A stretch of DNA of 64,000 bases from Gelidibacter algens. GTDB taxonomy: Bacteria; Bacteroidota; Bacteroidia; Flavobacteriales; Flavobacteriaceae. The stretch is from NCBI RefSeq assembly GCF_001678675.1, contig NZ_LZRN01000002.1, positions 124,001 to 188,000 of the forward strand, written 5' to 3'. Position numbers and translations under genes: made by a program. Of this stretch, positions 17,360-25,755 are shown one piece after another (the first letter of the stretch is position 1; each line of letters begins with the position of its first letter). The notes below the pieces were generated by a model, which was given only the letters and a program-made list of their open reading frames with translations, ran no database searches and was not told where the DNA came from.

Positions 17360-17806
17360 CTATTTTAAAAAATTGATGGTCAAAGGATATTTATAAAATT
17401 CGCCATCTCTAGCTTTTAAGCTTGCCACGACTATAAATATAAGTTCTAGAATAAATCCTATGATAGCCAAAACCCCAAAACCGCCAGTAATATAAAGTAG
17501 AGGCGAAGGCTTGCCTATATTAATGTGGACATTATCAAATCCGTTAAAATCTAAAAAATCGATATGAGACAAAAGATTGAAAATAAAAAATGGAATGGTC
17601 AACGCGCCCAAAATTACAGCATATAATAAAATGCTAATTTGAAAATTAATGGCTTGCTTACCATGTGCATCTATAAATTCAGATTTCTCTTTATTGATCG
17701 TCCATAGGATTATGGGACCAATAAAATTTCCAAAAGGAATTATGAATCTTGAAAAGGTCGATAAATGGATGAATGTTGCGATATTTTTTTGATGGTTGTC
17801 GATCAT
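17360..17806 (-). CDS. DUF4870 domain-containing membrane protein
   Basis: ATG 17806 (MIDNHQKNIATFIHLS) gives 148 residues; the longer frame to 17848 would need a TTG. Three hydrophobic segments surround the DUF4870 signature KSEFIDAHGKQAINFQIS, which precedes a membrane helix. A conserved-looking last helix (GFGVLAIIGFILELIFIVVA) ends in ASLKARDGEFYKYP. This small Tic20-like membrane family has no established function. It is a single gene with about 200 bases between it and the PadR operon. Confidence 0.88.
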   Translation of the reverse strand: MIDNHQKNIATFIHLSTFSRFIIPFGNFIGPIILWTINKEKSEFIDAHGKQAINFQISILLYAVILGALTIPFFIFNLLSHIDFLDFNGFDNVHINIGKPSPLLYITGGFGVLAIIGFILELIFIVVASLKARDGEFYKYPLTINFLK

Positions 17807-17946
17807 TTTAAAAGTATATAATAGTTGCTTATACAAATATATATCCAAAAGAAGGTATTATGTAAAACATAGTAGTATATTTTAACATAAAATTAACAAA
17901 TTGGAATTTGGAATAAATTCGATAATTTAGCGATACCTAAATATTT

Positions 17947-18405
17947 ATGATGAAAATATCTCCAAGAAAACTCAACGTATTTTTGGGTTTCAAATTACCA
18001 TCGGCCTATTTGTGTGGCGTGAGAGCAAAGTCTATTGATGATGAGCAATGTAAAGTAAGTGTCAAACACAGATGGATCAATCAAAATCCATTTAATTCAA
18101 TGTTCTGGGCTGTACAAGGTATGGCTGCGGAGTTGACAACAGGCGCATTGGTAATGTCAAAAATAAAAGATAGTGGCAAGCCCATATCAATGTTAGTAGC
18201 CAATAACAATGCTTCCTTTACGAAAAAGGCAACGGGACGTATTAATTTTGTTTGCACTGATGGTAAAAAAGTTGATGCAGCACTAAAGAAAACTATTGAG
18301 ACTGGAGAAGGACAGACTATTTGGATGAATTCAGTTGGTACCAATGAAGATGGTATTGAAGTTTCAAATTTTAACTTTGAATGGACGATAAAAGTCAGAA
18401 GTTAG
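17947..18405 (+). CDS. DUF4442 hot-dog-fold protein (PaaI-thioesterase-like)
   Basis: A 152-residue soluble protein with the DUF4442 pattern: KLPSAYLCGVRAKSIDDEQC, then NPFNSMFWAVQGMAAELTTG, where the hot-dog helix and acyl-CoA-binding residues lie, then strands to EWTIKVRS. Related proteins are thioesterase-like, but the substrate is unknown and no catalytic residue can be assigned with confidence. ATG 17947 and ATG 17950 are both possible. Its stop codon lies inside a short heptamer-period tract (see 18395-18415). Confidence 0.83.
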   Translation: MMKISPRKLNVFLGFKLPSAYLCGVRAKSIDDEQCKVSVKHRWINQNPFNSMFWAVQGMAAELTTGALVMSKIKDSGKPISMLVANNNASFTKKATGRINFVCTDGKKVDAALKKTIETGEGQTIWMNSVGTNEDGIEVSNFNFEWTIKVRS

Positions 18406-18415
18406 AAGCATGAAG
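18395..18415 (+). repeat. Short heptamer-period tract at the 3' end of the DUF4442 gene
   Basis: Three units with a 7-base period: TCAGAAG, TTAGAAG, CATGAAG. The TAG stop at 18403-18405 is inside the second unit. Similar tracts sit at the 3' ends of dps, the DUF58 and MoxR genes, and pepT. Confidence 0.4.
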
Positions 18416-18503
18416 GATATGGAATTTTAACCCTTTGTAACAATTTTGAAAAATTCCGTACCAATATAGCAAAGAATTAAAAATAATAATAAAAATAACA
18501 ACC

Positions 18504-19304
18504 ATGACAGCACACGAAATTGATTACCGGATCTACGGCGAAGAAATGCAATATGTGGAGATCGAACTCGATCCACAAGAAGGCGTCATTGCAGAAGCCG
18601 GAAGCTTTATGATGATGGACGATGGTATAAAAATGGAAACCATTTTTGGTGATGGTTCTGAGCAAAACAAAGGCTTTTTAGGCTCTATATTAGGTGCTGG
18701 AAAACGGATTCTTACAGGTGAGAATTTGTTTATGACTGCGTTTTACAATACCCTTTCTGGTAAAAAGAACGTGTCCTTTGCGTCTCCTTATCCAGGTAAA
18801 ATAATTCCTATTGATCTCACAGAATTCCAAGGCAAGTTTATCTGTCAAAAGGATGCTTTTCTTTGTGCTGCAAAAGGGGTGAGCGTGGGTATTGAATTTT
18901 CGAGGAAAATAGGACGAGGCTTCTTTGGCGGTGAAGGTTTTATCATGCAAAAATTGGAAGGTGACGGTATGGCGTTTGTTCATGCAGGTGGCACCATGGC
19001 CAAAAAGGTGCTTCAAGCTGGAGAAACCTTGCGGGTAGATACAGGATGTTTGATAGGATTTACGCAAGATGTAGATTATGATATTGAATTTATAGGTGGC
19101 ATTAAAAACAAATTATTTGGTGGTGAAGGGTTGTTTTATGCCAAGCTCCAAGGCCCGGGAACTGTCTATATTCAGTCGTTGCCGTTTAGTAGATTGGCAG
19201 CCCGAGTATGGGCAAGTGCGCCACAAGGTGGAGGAAAAGATAGGGGAGAAGGCAGTATTCTTGGTGGATTGGGCAATATACTGGATGGAGACAACCGGTT
19301 TTAA
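18504..19304 (+). CDS. AIM24 family protein (TIGR00266 type)
   Basis: A 266-residue beta-rich soluble protein. The family marks are [62 protein letters not shown] and [10 protein letters not shown] near the C-terminus. In yeast AIM24 affects mitochondrial membrane organisation; the bacterial role is not settled. The start at ATG 18504 is unambiguous. It is a single gene 98 bases after DUF4442, and the 138 bases after it hold nothing recognisable. Confidence 0.92.
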   Translation: MTAHEIDYRIYGEEMQYVEIELDPQEGVIAEAGSFMMMDDGIKMETIFGDGSEQNKGFLGSILGAGKRILTGENLFMTAFYNTLSGKKNVSFASPYPGKIIPIDLTEFQGKFICQKDAFLCAAKGVSVGIEFSRKIGRGFFGGEGFIMQKLEGDGMAFVHAGGTMAKKVLQAGETLRVDTGCLIGFTQDVDYDIEFIGGIKNKLFGGEGLFYAKLQGPGTVYIQSLPFSRLAARVWASAPQGGGKDRGEGSILGGLGNILDGDNRF

Positions 19305-19443
19305 AGGCAAGGTTAAATCCAATTTGTTAAAGTCTACATGGTTGTAGGCTAATGTCATTTTTTTTACTAAATTTAGACAACTTAAAAGCAACTGCCTATT
19401 ATTGAAATCTACTTAATTAATCATAACCTAAACTAAAATAATC

Positions 19444-19641
19444 ATGGCAAGAGCAATGTTTGAGTACACTAAAACTGTACTAAGCAAAGTCAGTTTTGAT
19501 ACTGCGTTGTTCTGTAGGGAAGTCCAAAAAGCAATTCATCGACTATTACCTTATGAACTTGAAGAGCTAAAGGTTTTTATCAAATCTTTGATCCTACAGA
19601 ATCCAGACTTAAATCAATGTTTAATCTATTTAAAAACATAA
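19444..19641 (+). CDS. Conserved small flavobacterial protein, function unknown
   Basis: A 65-residue soluble protein, MARAMFEYTKTVLSKVSFDT then LFCREVQKAIHRLLPYELEE and LNQCLIYLK. Near-identical small proteins occur widely in Flavobacteriia from what I recall, which with the clean ATG and the terminator right after the stop argues that it is translated. It looks helical, with two cysteines and no known motif. It is expressed as its own unit. Confidence 0.7.
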   Translation: MARAMFEYTKTVLSKVSFDTALFCREVQKAIHRLLPYELEELKVFIKSLILQNPDLNQCLIYLKT

Positions 19642-19642
19642 T

Positions 19643-19672
19643 AAAAAGCGACCATCAGGTCGCTTTTTTATT
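19643..19672 (+). terminator. Bidirectional terminator between the small protein gene and oxyR
   Basis: AGCGACC (19647-19653) pairs with GGTCGCT (19658-19664), extended by A5/T5 on either side. The T run is downstream on both strands. Confidence 0.85.
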
Positions 19673-20606
19673 TTGCTAGTGGACTGATGATCTTTACATT
19701 TTGAAATGCAATTGCACCTCTTATAATTCCAGAGATCACGTTGTGCAACGCGTCAATAATTTGCATTTTTAATTCACTTTTATGGTAAATAATGCTCACT
19801 TCTCGTGCCGGAGACGGTTCATTAAAGTACCTAAGATTGTGATTCAGATTCTCGTTAAGCTCAACAGTGTGCAAATACGGTAAGAGTGTCATTCCCAATC
19901 CTTCATTGGAAAGCTTGATCAAGGTTTCAATACTGCCACTTTCCAATTGAAAATTTTCGTTAGTTTGATCCTTAAATGCTTTGCATAAATTGATCACGCC
20001 ATCCCTAAAACAGTGGCCATCTTCAAGTAGCAACATGTCTTCTATCTCTAGATCAGAGACGTCAATGGTTTTCTTTTTATAGAGGCGGTGATGTTCAGGA
20101 ATGTATCCCACAAAAGGCTCAAAATAAAGTACACGCTCTTTAATATTGCTGTTTTCTAAAGGTGTCGCAGCAATGGCCGCATCTAAATGTCCATCATTAA
20201 TACGCTGGATGATGTCTTCAGTGGTCAGCTCTTCAATTTTAAGTTTCACTTTCGGATATTTTTTAATAAAAGCTTTTAAAAACATCGGCAGCAAAGTGGG
20301 CATGATGGTAGGGATAATGCCAATTCTAAACTCGCCACCTATAAATCCTTTTTGTTGGTCTACAATATCTTGGATACGGTCAGATTCATTGACAATATTT
20401 CTGGCCTGATGGACAATTTTACGCCCAACTTCTGTCAATTCAATAGGTTTTTTACCACGATCAAAGATCAGAATATCTAATTCTTCTTCCAATTTTTGTA
20501 TTTGGGTACTTAGTGTGGGTTGTGTTACAAAACATTTTTCAGCAGCCTTGGTAAAATTTTTATGTTCAGCAATGGCTAATACATAGGTTAATTGCGTTAT
20601 GGTCAT
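19668..20606 (-). CDS. oxyR: OxyR-type hydrogen peroxide-sensing LysR regulator
   Basis: A 312-residue LysR-type activator. The N-terminal helix-turn-helix is FTKAAEKCFVTQPTLSTQIQ. The substrate-binding-like domain carries the redox pair in LLEDGHCFRDGVINLC; the two cysteines fall at 199 and 208, the same numbers as in the E. coli protein, where they form the peroxide-induced disulfide. It is divergent from dps across a 104-base gap holding tandem AT-rich operator-like repeats, so dps is the obvious target. Confidence 0.95.
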   Translation of the reverse strand: MTITQLTYVLAIAEHKNFTKAAEKCFVTQPTLSTQIQKLEEELDILIFDRGKKPIELTEVGRKIVHQARNIVNESDRIQDIVDQQKGFIGGEFRIGIIPTIMPTLLPMFLKAFIKKYPKVKLKIEELTTEDIIQRINDGHLDAAIAATPLENSNIKERVLYFEPFVGYIPEHHRLYKKKTIDVSDLEIEDMLLLEDGHCFRDGVINLCKAFKDQTNENFQLESGSIETLIKLSNEGLGMTLLPYLHTVELNENLNHNLRYFNEPSPAREVSIIYHKSELKMQIIDALHNVISGIIRGAIAFQNVKIISPLAK

Positions 20607-20622
20607 GGTTATTCATTTAAAC

Positions 20623-20686
20623 TATAAAAATATAAAAACTATCTATAAAAACTATAGTCGCTTGAGTTAATTTAACCTTAAATTTG
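20623..20686 (+). promoter_or_regulatory. oxyR/dps divergent control region with tandem operator-like repeats and a dps -7 box
   Basis: TATAAAAACTATC (20631-20643) is followed at once by TATAAAAACTATA (20644-20656), with a shorter TATAAAAA just before at 20623-20630. The -7 element TAAATTTG (20679-20686) stands 24 bases before the dps ATG, placing the repeats at roughly -25 to -60, where a LysR activator would bind. The ATAG/CTAT character is loosely like E. coli OxyR half-sites, but the exact 7-base spacing is not met. Confidence 0.55.
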
Positions 20687-20710
20687 AAAGAACGAAAAAA
20701 ATTAAAGAAG

Positions 20711-21190
20711 ATGACATTAAATACGATTGGCTTAGATACCAAAAAAACCAAAGATTTGGCAAAAGATTTAAATGATTTATTAGCGAACTTTCAAGTATAC
20801 TATCAAAATCTGAGAGGCATCCATTGGAATATAAAAGGGAAACGTTTTTTTGATTTACATGTAAAATTTGAGGAGCTTTATACCGATGCCAATTTGAAGG
20901 TTGATGAAATTGCAGAACGAATTTTAACTTTGGGCGAAACGCCACTACACACATTTGAGGATTACACGAAGACAGCAAAAGTAAAAGTGGGGAAAAACAT
21001 CTCCCAAGATGAAAAAGCTGTAGAGTTGATTGTACATTCTTTATCTGAATTGCTAAGTATTGAGCGTATGATTTTAGATAAATCCGACAAAACTGGAGAT
21101 GAAGGTACCAACTCTATGATGAGTGATTTTATTACTGAACAAGAGAAAACGGTGTGGATGATGAAAGCTTGGTTGGGCGAGACTGTATAA
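20711..21190 (+). CDS. dps: Dps-family DNA-protecting ferritin-like protein
   Basis: ATG 20711 gives 159 residues; the open frame extends to a TTG at 20684 that overlaps the -7 box. Dps dodecamers oxidise and store iron with peroxide and protect DNA. The inter-subunit ferroxidase ligands are visible: His38 (GIHWN), His50 (DLH), Asp65 and Glu69 (VDEIAER), with spacings 12, 15 and 4 as in known Dps proteins. The N-terminus is short and barely charged, so DNA binding may be weak. Peroxide control through the divergent oxyR is likely. Confidence 0.95.
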   Translation: MTLNTIGLDTKKTKDLAKDLNDLLANFQVYYQNLRGIHWNIKGKRFFDLHVKFEELYTDANLKVDEIAERILTLGETPLHTFEDYTKTAKVKVGKNISQDEKAVELIVHSLSELLSIERMILDKSDKTGDEGTNSMMSDFITEQEKTVWMMKAWLGETV

Positions 21191-21192
21191 AG

Positions 21193-21220
21193 TTTCAAGC
21201 ATGAAGCACGAAGTGTCAAG
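21193..21220 (+). repeat. Heptamer-period tract at the 3' end of dps
   Basis: Four 7-base units, TTTCAAG, CATGAAG, CACGAAG and TGTCAAG, begin 2 bases after the dps stop. The shared NNNSAAG pattern matches the tract after the DUF4442 gene. Confidence 0.45.
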
Positions 21221-21240
21221 TTACTTTTGTGATTTAAAAT

Positions 21241-21278
21241 AAATGGAGAATTCAGTTAATGAATTCTCCATTTTTCGT
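21241..21278 (+). terminator. Bidirectional terminator between dps and the DUF2141 gene
   Basis: A perfect 13-bp stem, AAATGGAGAATTC (21241-21253) with its complement (21261-21273), loop AGTTAAT, then TT. It separates two convergent genes. Confidence 0.8.
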
Positions 21279-21320
21279 TCATCGGTGCTATACTAATTTA
21301 AAGAATATTAGAGGGGAAAA

Positions 21321-21737
21321 CTAAAATCGAATAGCCATCTCCACATCTTCCTCACCCATTTCAAATTTAGCCTCACTAAATTGAGGTGGCCCATAGCTCA
21401 CCGGGTTGTTTGACATCCCGTAGGATTCTAGGGGCATCCCATTTTCAAAATCCATACGCTCATTGTCATTGCTGTCATGCAGAGCCATAATGGCATAGGT
21501 TCCGGGTTTGACGTTTGTAAAAGTAATAGTGATCTTTCCATTTTTAATCTCACTTTTTTGAGATTGTATTCCAGTTCCTTTCATAAAATCTTCACTAGTA
21601 TGAAGGCCAAGTAAGACATGCCCTTTGTCATTTTTTACATTATCAATGGTAACTGTGATTTTGTGTCCTTCAGTTTCTTGACAAAATCCTAAAAAGGAGG
21701 TCACTGAGATTGCGATACTTAAAAATAAATGTTTCAT
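21321..21737 (-). CDS. Secreted DUF2141 protein
   Basis: A 138-residue exported protein with a signal peptide (HLFLSIAISVTSFLGFCQ). The mature part is a small beta-sandwich of the DUF2141 type: GHVLLGLHTSEDF, KITITFTNVKPGTYAIMALH, DSNDNERMDF, then GYGxxNN-like MSNNPVSYGPPQFSEAKF. The DSNxNxxxD loop looks like a calcium-binding loop. The family is widespread in Bacteroidota and of unknown function. It is monocistronic and converges on dps. Confidence 0.88.
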   Translation of the reverse strand: MKHLFLSIAISVTSFLGFCQETEGHKITVTIDNVKNDKGHVLLGLHTSEDFMKGTGIQSQKSEIKNGKITITFTNVKPGTYAIMALHDSNDNERMDFENGMPLESYGMSNNPVSYGPPQFSEAKFEMGEEDVEMAIRF

Positions 21738-21983
21738 ATAAATTGATTTACAGGTTAATGATGGATCAAATATCTTTAAACTGCTTAGCAGTTCACAAAA
21801 ACGTTTACTGAAGCGTTGATTTATGGGGATGAAATGTTTTTTATGGCGAAGTTGAAGGTATTATGCACAATTGGCCACAAACGATTTCACGAATATGCCC
21901 ATTTAAATCTGAACACAGCCTGCCCCTCCAATAGCTTTTGCGAAGCTTCCTATCGGCAGACATGGAATGCGTACTGTCAATTG

Positions 21984-22039
21984 AAAGACCGAAGACCGAA
22001 GACCTAAAACTGCCAACTGCCAACTGAAGACTGCTGACT
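21984..22039 (-). repeat. Eight-unit heptamer tract at the 3' end of the DUF58 gene
   Basis: Plus-strand units of exactly 7 bases: AAAGACC, GAAGACC twice, TAAAACT, GCCAACT twice, GAAGACT, GCTGACT. On the DUF58 coding strand the units read as AGTC or AGTT followed by three variable bases. It ends 3 bases beyond the DUF58 stop codon. Confidence 0.6.
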
Positions 22040-22042
22040 TAC

Positions 22043-23374
22043 TTAAAGCAAGCCTCTCGATTTAATCTCCAAATATTTATTGATGGTGTCGATGGTCAAG
22101 TTTTCTGGTGTCGTTAAAATAGAATAGATGCCATACTTTTTTAATTCCTGAACGATGAGGCGTTTTTCAAATGCAAATTTTTCAGCAATAACTTTATCAT
22201 AAACCTGCTGAATGGTAGCCGCCTTTTCATTAACAATACTGTTCAATTCGGTATTCTTAAAGAAAATCACCACAATTAAATGATTTTTAGCAATGGCCTT
22301 TAAGTAGGGCAATTGCCGATTGAGACTATCTAAAGTTTCAAAATTTGTATAGAGCAAGATCAGGCTACGTTGCGTAATATGTCTTTTGATGTTGGCATAC
22401 AATCGGCTAAAATCACTTTCAAAATAATCGGTTTTTACGTTGTAAAGCGATTCTAAAATAAAGCGCATTTGTGAACTTCGGCGCTGTGCAACCACCATAT
22501 TTTCTACCTTCTTGGAAAAAGAAAGCATTCCCGCTTTGTCGTGCTTTTTTAAAGCGATACTGCTGATCACCAAGGTGGCATTAATGGCATAGTCCAATAA
22601 ACTCAAGCCTTCAAACGGCATTTTCATCACACGACCTTTATCGATAATGGAATAAATGGGTTGCGACTTCTCATCCTGAAATTGGTTGACCATCAAACTA
22701 TTCTTCTTAGCGGTGGCTTTCCAATTGATTGTGCGTAAGTCATCACCAATAACATAATCTTTTATTTGCTCAAACTCCATGGTATGGCCAATTCTTCGGA
22801 TTTTTTTAACGCCGTAATCTTGCAAATTATGATTGATGTTAAGGAGCTCAAACTTTCGCAATTGTTTAAAGCTAGGATAAGTTGGCACCATGGCATCAGC
22901 ATCAAAACGAAAGCGCTTGGCTACGAGGCCTATTTTTGAGGACGCATAAATATTAAGGTTTCCAAAATGATATTCGCCACGTTCTGTAGGTTTGAGAGTA
23001 TAGGCAATGTGTTCCTCCTTTTTGGGTGTGATATTTAAGTGAAGCTTAAAATTCCGTTCTTGAAATTGAATGGGAACTTCATCAATAATAGTCAGATAAA
23101 TCGCAAATGGATAAGCGCTGATAATATTAATCTCTACTTCATTTTTATCGCCATTTGAGAATTTATCAGGTAGCAACCGTTGACCAACAATTTTGTCTTT
23201 ACCCATAAATACAATGAGCATATCCAAAAAAAACAATAAAAGCAGCACTAAAATTAAGAGTTGGGCAACACCAAATAAAACAGGAACAAAATAACTGAAC
23301 GCGAAGAGTATTATAATGAACAATCCACTATAAAAAAACCGAGGCTGTATGTAAAATGGTGTAAAGAATTTCAA
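22043..23374 (-). CDS. DUF58 domain-containing protein
   Basis: A 443-residue membrane-anchored protein with two N-terminal membrane helices (about 15-55) and a DUF58 core: GHTMEFEQIKDYVIGDDLR, INWKATAKKNSLMVNQF, then a von Willebrand-A-like domain whose first strand ends IIDKGRVMKMPFEGLS. DUF58 proteins pair with MoxR ATPases, which here lie just upstream. The frame opens with TTG at 23374; no ATG lies between it and an in-frame stop upstream, so a TTG start is the best choice. Last gene of the SpoIIM-to-DUF58 series. Confidence 0.88.
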   Translation of the reverse strand: MKFFTPFYIQPRFFYSGLFIIILFAFSYFVPVLFGVAQLLILVLLLLFFLDMLIVFMGKDKIVGQRLLPDKFSNGDKNEVEINIISAYPFAIYLTIIDEVPIQFQERNFKLHLNITPKKEEHIAYTLKPTERGEYHFGNLNIYASSKIGLVAKRFRFDADAMVPTYPSFKQLRKFELLNINHNLQDYGVKKIRRIGHTMEFEQIKDYVIGDDLRTINWKATAKKNSLMVNQFQDEKSQPIYSIIDKGRVMKMPFEGLSLLDYAINATLVISSIALKKHDKAGMLSFSKKVENMVVAQRRSSQMRFILESLYNVKTDYFESDFSRLYANIKRHITQRSLILLYTNFETLDSLNRQLPYLKAIAKNHLIVVIFFKNTELNSIVNEKAATIQQVYDKVIAEKFAFEKRLIVQELKKYGIYSILTTPENLTIDTINKYLEIKSRGLL

Positions 23375-23457
23375 GGTTATAATGGATTTTTGCTACTCCC
23401 GATACATCAGGATACTCATGTTTTTTTGATCTATTTCTGTTCTATTGCCGAGCCAGG

Positions 23458-23481
23458 CTGAGACTGAGACTGAAACTGCTA
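23458..23481 (-). repeat. Hexamer-period tract between the MoxR and DUF58 genes
   Basis: Plus-strand units CTGAGA, CTGAGA, CTGAAA, CTGCTA, ending 8 bases beyond the MoxR stop. On the coding strand these read as CAG-rich units like those after pepT and DUF58. An inverted repeat, TCCCGATA around CATCAGGA, lies at 23397-23412. Confidence 0.45.
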
Positions 23482-23489
23482 ACTAAATC

Positions 23490-24545
23490 TCACCTCGGAA
23501 TCTCAACATTCTCAATAATCTGCTTAATTACATCTGTACTTGAGATGCCTTCCATTTCCCGTTCTGGAGTTACAATCACACGATGGTGCAACACCGGGAT
23601 TGCGGCGCGTTTAATATCTTCAGGAGTTACAAAATCCCGACCACTCATGGCTGCAAACGCTTTGCTGGCTTTTAAAATCGCAATGGACGCTCTAGGTGAA
23701 GCGCCTAAATATAAAAACTGATTATTGCGTGTTGCAATAATTAAATCGGCAATATATTTCAATAAGTGTTCTTCCACCAATACTTGAGTCACCAGGGCTT
23801 GGTAGTGGACAATTTGTTCTGCTGTTAAAAAAGGTGTGATCGCATCCGTTTTGACACGGTCTTGCAGATTGTGTTCACGCACTAAAATCTCAATTTCTTC
23901 TTCAAGATTTGGATAGTTGACATTGATCTTAAATAAAAAACGATCCAATTGTGCTTCTGGCAAACGATACGTGCCTTCTTGTTCGATGGGGTTTTGGGTT
24001 GCTAAGACCATAAAAGGGGAGTCTAGCTTGTAATAATTGCCGTCAATGGTGATCTGTTGTTCTTCCATGACTTCAAACAATGCCGCTTGTGTTTTTGCTG
24101 GGGCTCTGTTGATCTCATCAATCAAGATCATATTGCTGAAAATAGGTCCTTTTTTAAACTCAAATTCGGTTGATTTCAAATTGAACACTGAAGTTCCCAA
24201 TATATCACTTGGCATTAAATCTGGCGTAAATTGAATTCTGCTAAATCCAACACTCAAGGACTTCGCCATTAATTTGGCAGTAATCGTCTTTGCAACGCCA
24301 GGAACACCTTCAATTAAGGAATGGCCTTTGGCAAGTAAGGAAGCCAAAAGCATGTCTACCATATCGGTTTGCCCAACAATGACTTTGCCTATTTCATGTT
24401 TAATGTTTTGCACATTGGTTTGCAATTCAGAGAGGTCTAAACGGTTGGTGAATTTTAAATCCTGCGTTGTCTCTTCCTGAAAATTATCTGAAACAGGCGT
24501 GTGTTCTACTGGTGTATGTCCTTCAATAGGTTTTTGTTCTTCCAT
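23490..24545 (-). CDS. MoxR-family AAA+ ATPase
   Basis: ATG 24545 (MEEQKPIEGHTPVEH) gives 351 residues; the frame to 24569 would need TTG. Walker A GVPGVAKT lies at about 80-87, Walker B MILIDEINRAPAKTQ about 65 residues later, the sensor region MVLATQNPIEQEGTYRLPEA follows, and a C-terminal lid contains GASPRASIAILKASKAFA. MoxR ATPases act as chaperones for vWA-domain partners, here the DUF58 protein encoded next. It starts 4 bases after the DUF4350 gene. Confidence 0.95.
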   Translation of the reverse strand: MEEQKPIEGHTPVEHTPVSDNFQEETTQDLKFTNRLDLSELQTNVQNIKHEIGKVIVGQTDMVDMLLASLLAKGHSLIEGVPGVAKTITAKLMAKSLSVGFSRIQFTPDLMPSDILGTSVFNLKSTEFEFKKGPIFSNMILIDEINRAPAKTQAALFEVMEEQQITIDGNYYKLDSPFMVLATQNPIEQEGTYRLPEAQLDRFLFKINVNYPNLEEEIEILVREHNLQDRVKTDAITPFLTAEQIVHYQALVTQVLVEEHLLKYIADLIIATRNNQFLYLGASPRASIAILKASKAFAAMSGRDFVTPEDIKRAAIPVLHHRVIVTPEREMEGISSTDVIKQIIENVEIPR

Positions 24546-24549
24546 GGGT

Positions 24550-25755
24550 TTATGAATAAAATTCTTCAATATGTTTATTGAGCTTTAAAAGATTCTCTTC
24601 AAAAAACTCATTTTTTGTCCGTAACCAATTGATGAAATTAATGGTTTTTTTAACGGTTTCTTTTCTCTTACCAGATTTTTGAGCAAGCTTGGTTATAAAC
24701 TCCTCATTTAAGGTGGTGGTGTCTAAATTATAGTCGGATCGTATCTTCTCTAAAAAATAAGTGATTTTCTTATCGATGAGATTTTTGTGATCTTGGGTTT
24801 CGTAGTAAAGGTTGGAAATTGTTTTTACAAAACCAACCGTTGTATTTTCCAATGGTTTGACGATGGGAATAATCCGTTGCCGTCTTTTTGCATTGAAAAC
24901 CATAAACAGCAAGGTTAAGATGAGCGTCAAATACCACGCCCATTTAAAGGCGGGCTGCTGTAGGAACCAACTTAAATCTGATTTTTCTTCTGCATCACCA
25001 TATTGAGAATTAAAATATTTGGTATACGAATCAAAATATATAGTGGCATTTGGCAAGTAGGAGAGGGCGCCTTCAGTATAGCGGTAGCGTTGCTCCTTTA
25101 GTATATTATAATTGGTAAACACCTTTGGTTCCAAATGCAAATAGATGGTGCCCTCGCCAAAAGGAATTTCCAAGAAGTTGGTGAGCTTAGGGTTACCATT
25201 TACATAGCCTAAAACGGTATAATTTTCAGGTTCAAATTCTGAAAAATAGGATGAACTTTCGTTTTTGTCAATTGTTGAGTTTTTTGATTTTAAATTCGGA
25301 TTTGTAAAACTTAATTGTGAGATGCTGTCTTTGTTTTGAACAACATCAATCGCAATATCCAAGGTATCCAACAACGTTTGTGGGAACGTATAGTCTGACA
25401 TAAAAAGTGTATTCCCACGCCCTGCAAACAGTAGGAGTTCTTCAATGTCTCCCAATTCCAAATAATCTGAGTTGCCAACTAAAACATAATTGCCCTCCGC
25501 TACATGATCGCCATAACCATCTTCTGAATTGGCGTAGAAATAATTATAAGGTGTATAATAAATGGTTTTTAGTTTCTGTCCTTCTAAAAGTTTTGGCAAC
25601 TCTTTGTAAAATATACTTACGCCATAAGGCTTGTTGCTTTTTTCATTAAAGCTCTCTTCCCAATCAATAGTGCGCCTATTGCTATAATCGAGCGTCATGG
25701 CGATGGTGACGATGGTAGCAGCAATAACAAGTATGATGGCTAAGGTCTTATTCAT
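24550..25755 (-). CDS. DUF4350 domain-containing membrane protein
   Basis: A 401-residue protein with an N-terminal membrane helix (LAIILVIAATIVTIAMTL), a periplasmic DUF4350 domain beginning NRRTIDWEESFNEKSNKPYG and containing VGNSDYLELGDIEELLLFAG, a second helix (WAWYLTLILTLLFMVFNA) at about 270-290, and a cytosolic helical tail. The domain resembles GATase-like folds in other families, but no catalytic residue is evident. It is coupled to the DUF4129 gene by a 4-base overlap. Confidence 0.87.
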   Translation of the reverse strand: MNKTLAIILVIAATIVTIAMTLDYSNRRTIDWEESFNEKSNKPYGVSIFYKELPKLLEGQKLKTIYYTPYNYFYANSEDGYGDHVAEGNYVLVGNSDYLELGDIEELLLFAGRGNTLFMSDYTFPQTLLDTLDIAIDVVQNKDSISQLSFTNPNLKSKNSTIDKNESSSYFSEFEPENYTVLGYVNGNPKLTNFLEIPFGEGTIYLHLEPKVFTNYNILKEQRYRYTEGALSYLPNATIYFDSYTKYFNSQYGDAEEKSDLSWFLQQPAFKWAWYLTLILTLLFMVFNAKRRQRIIPIVKPLENTTVGFVKTISNLYYETQDHKNLIDKKITYFLEKIRSDYNLDTTTLNEEFITKLAQKSGKRKETVKKTINFINWLRTKNEFFEENLLKLNKHIEEFYS

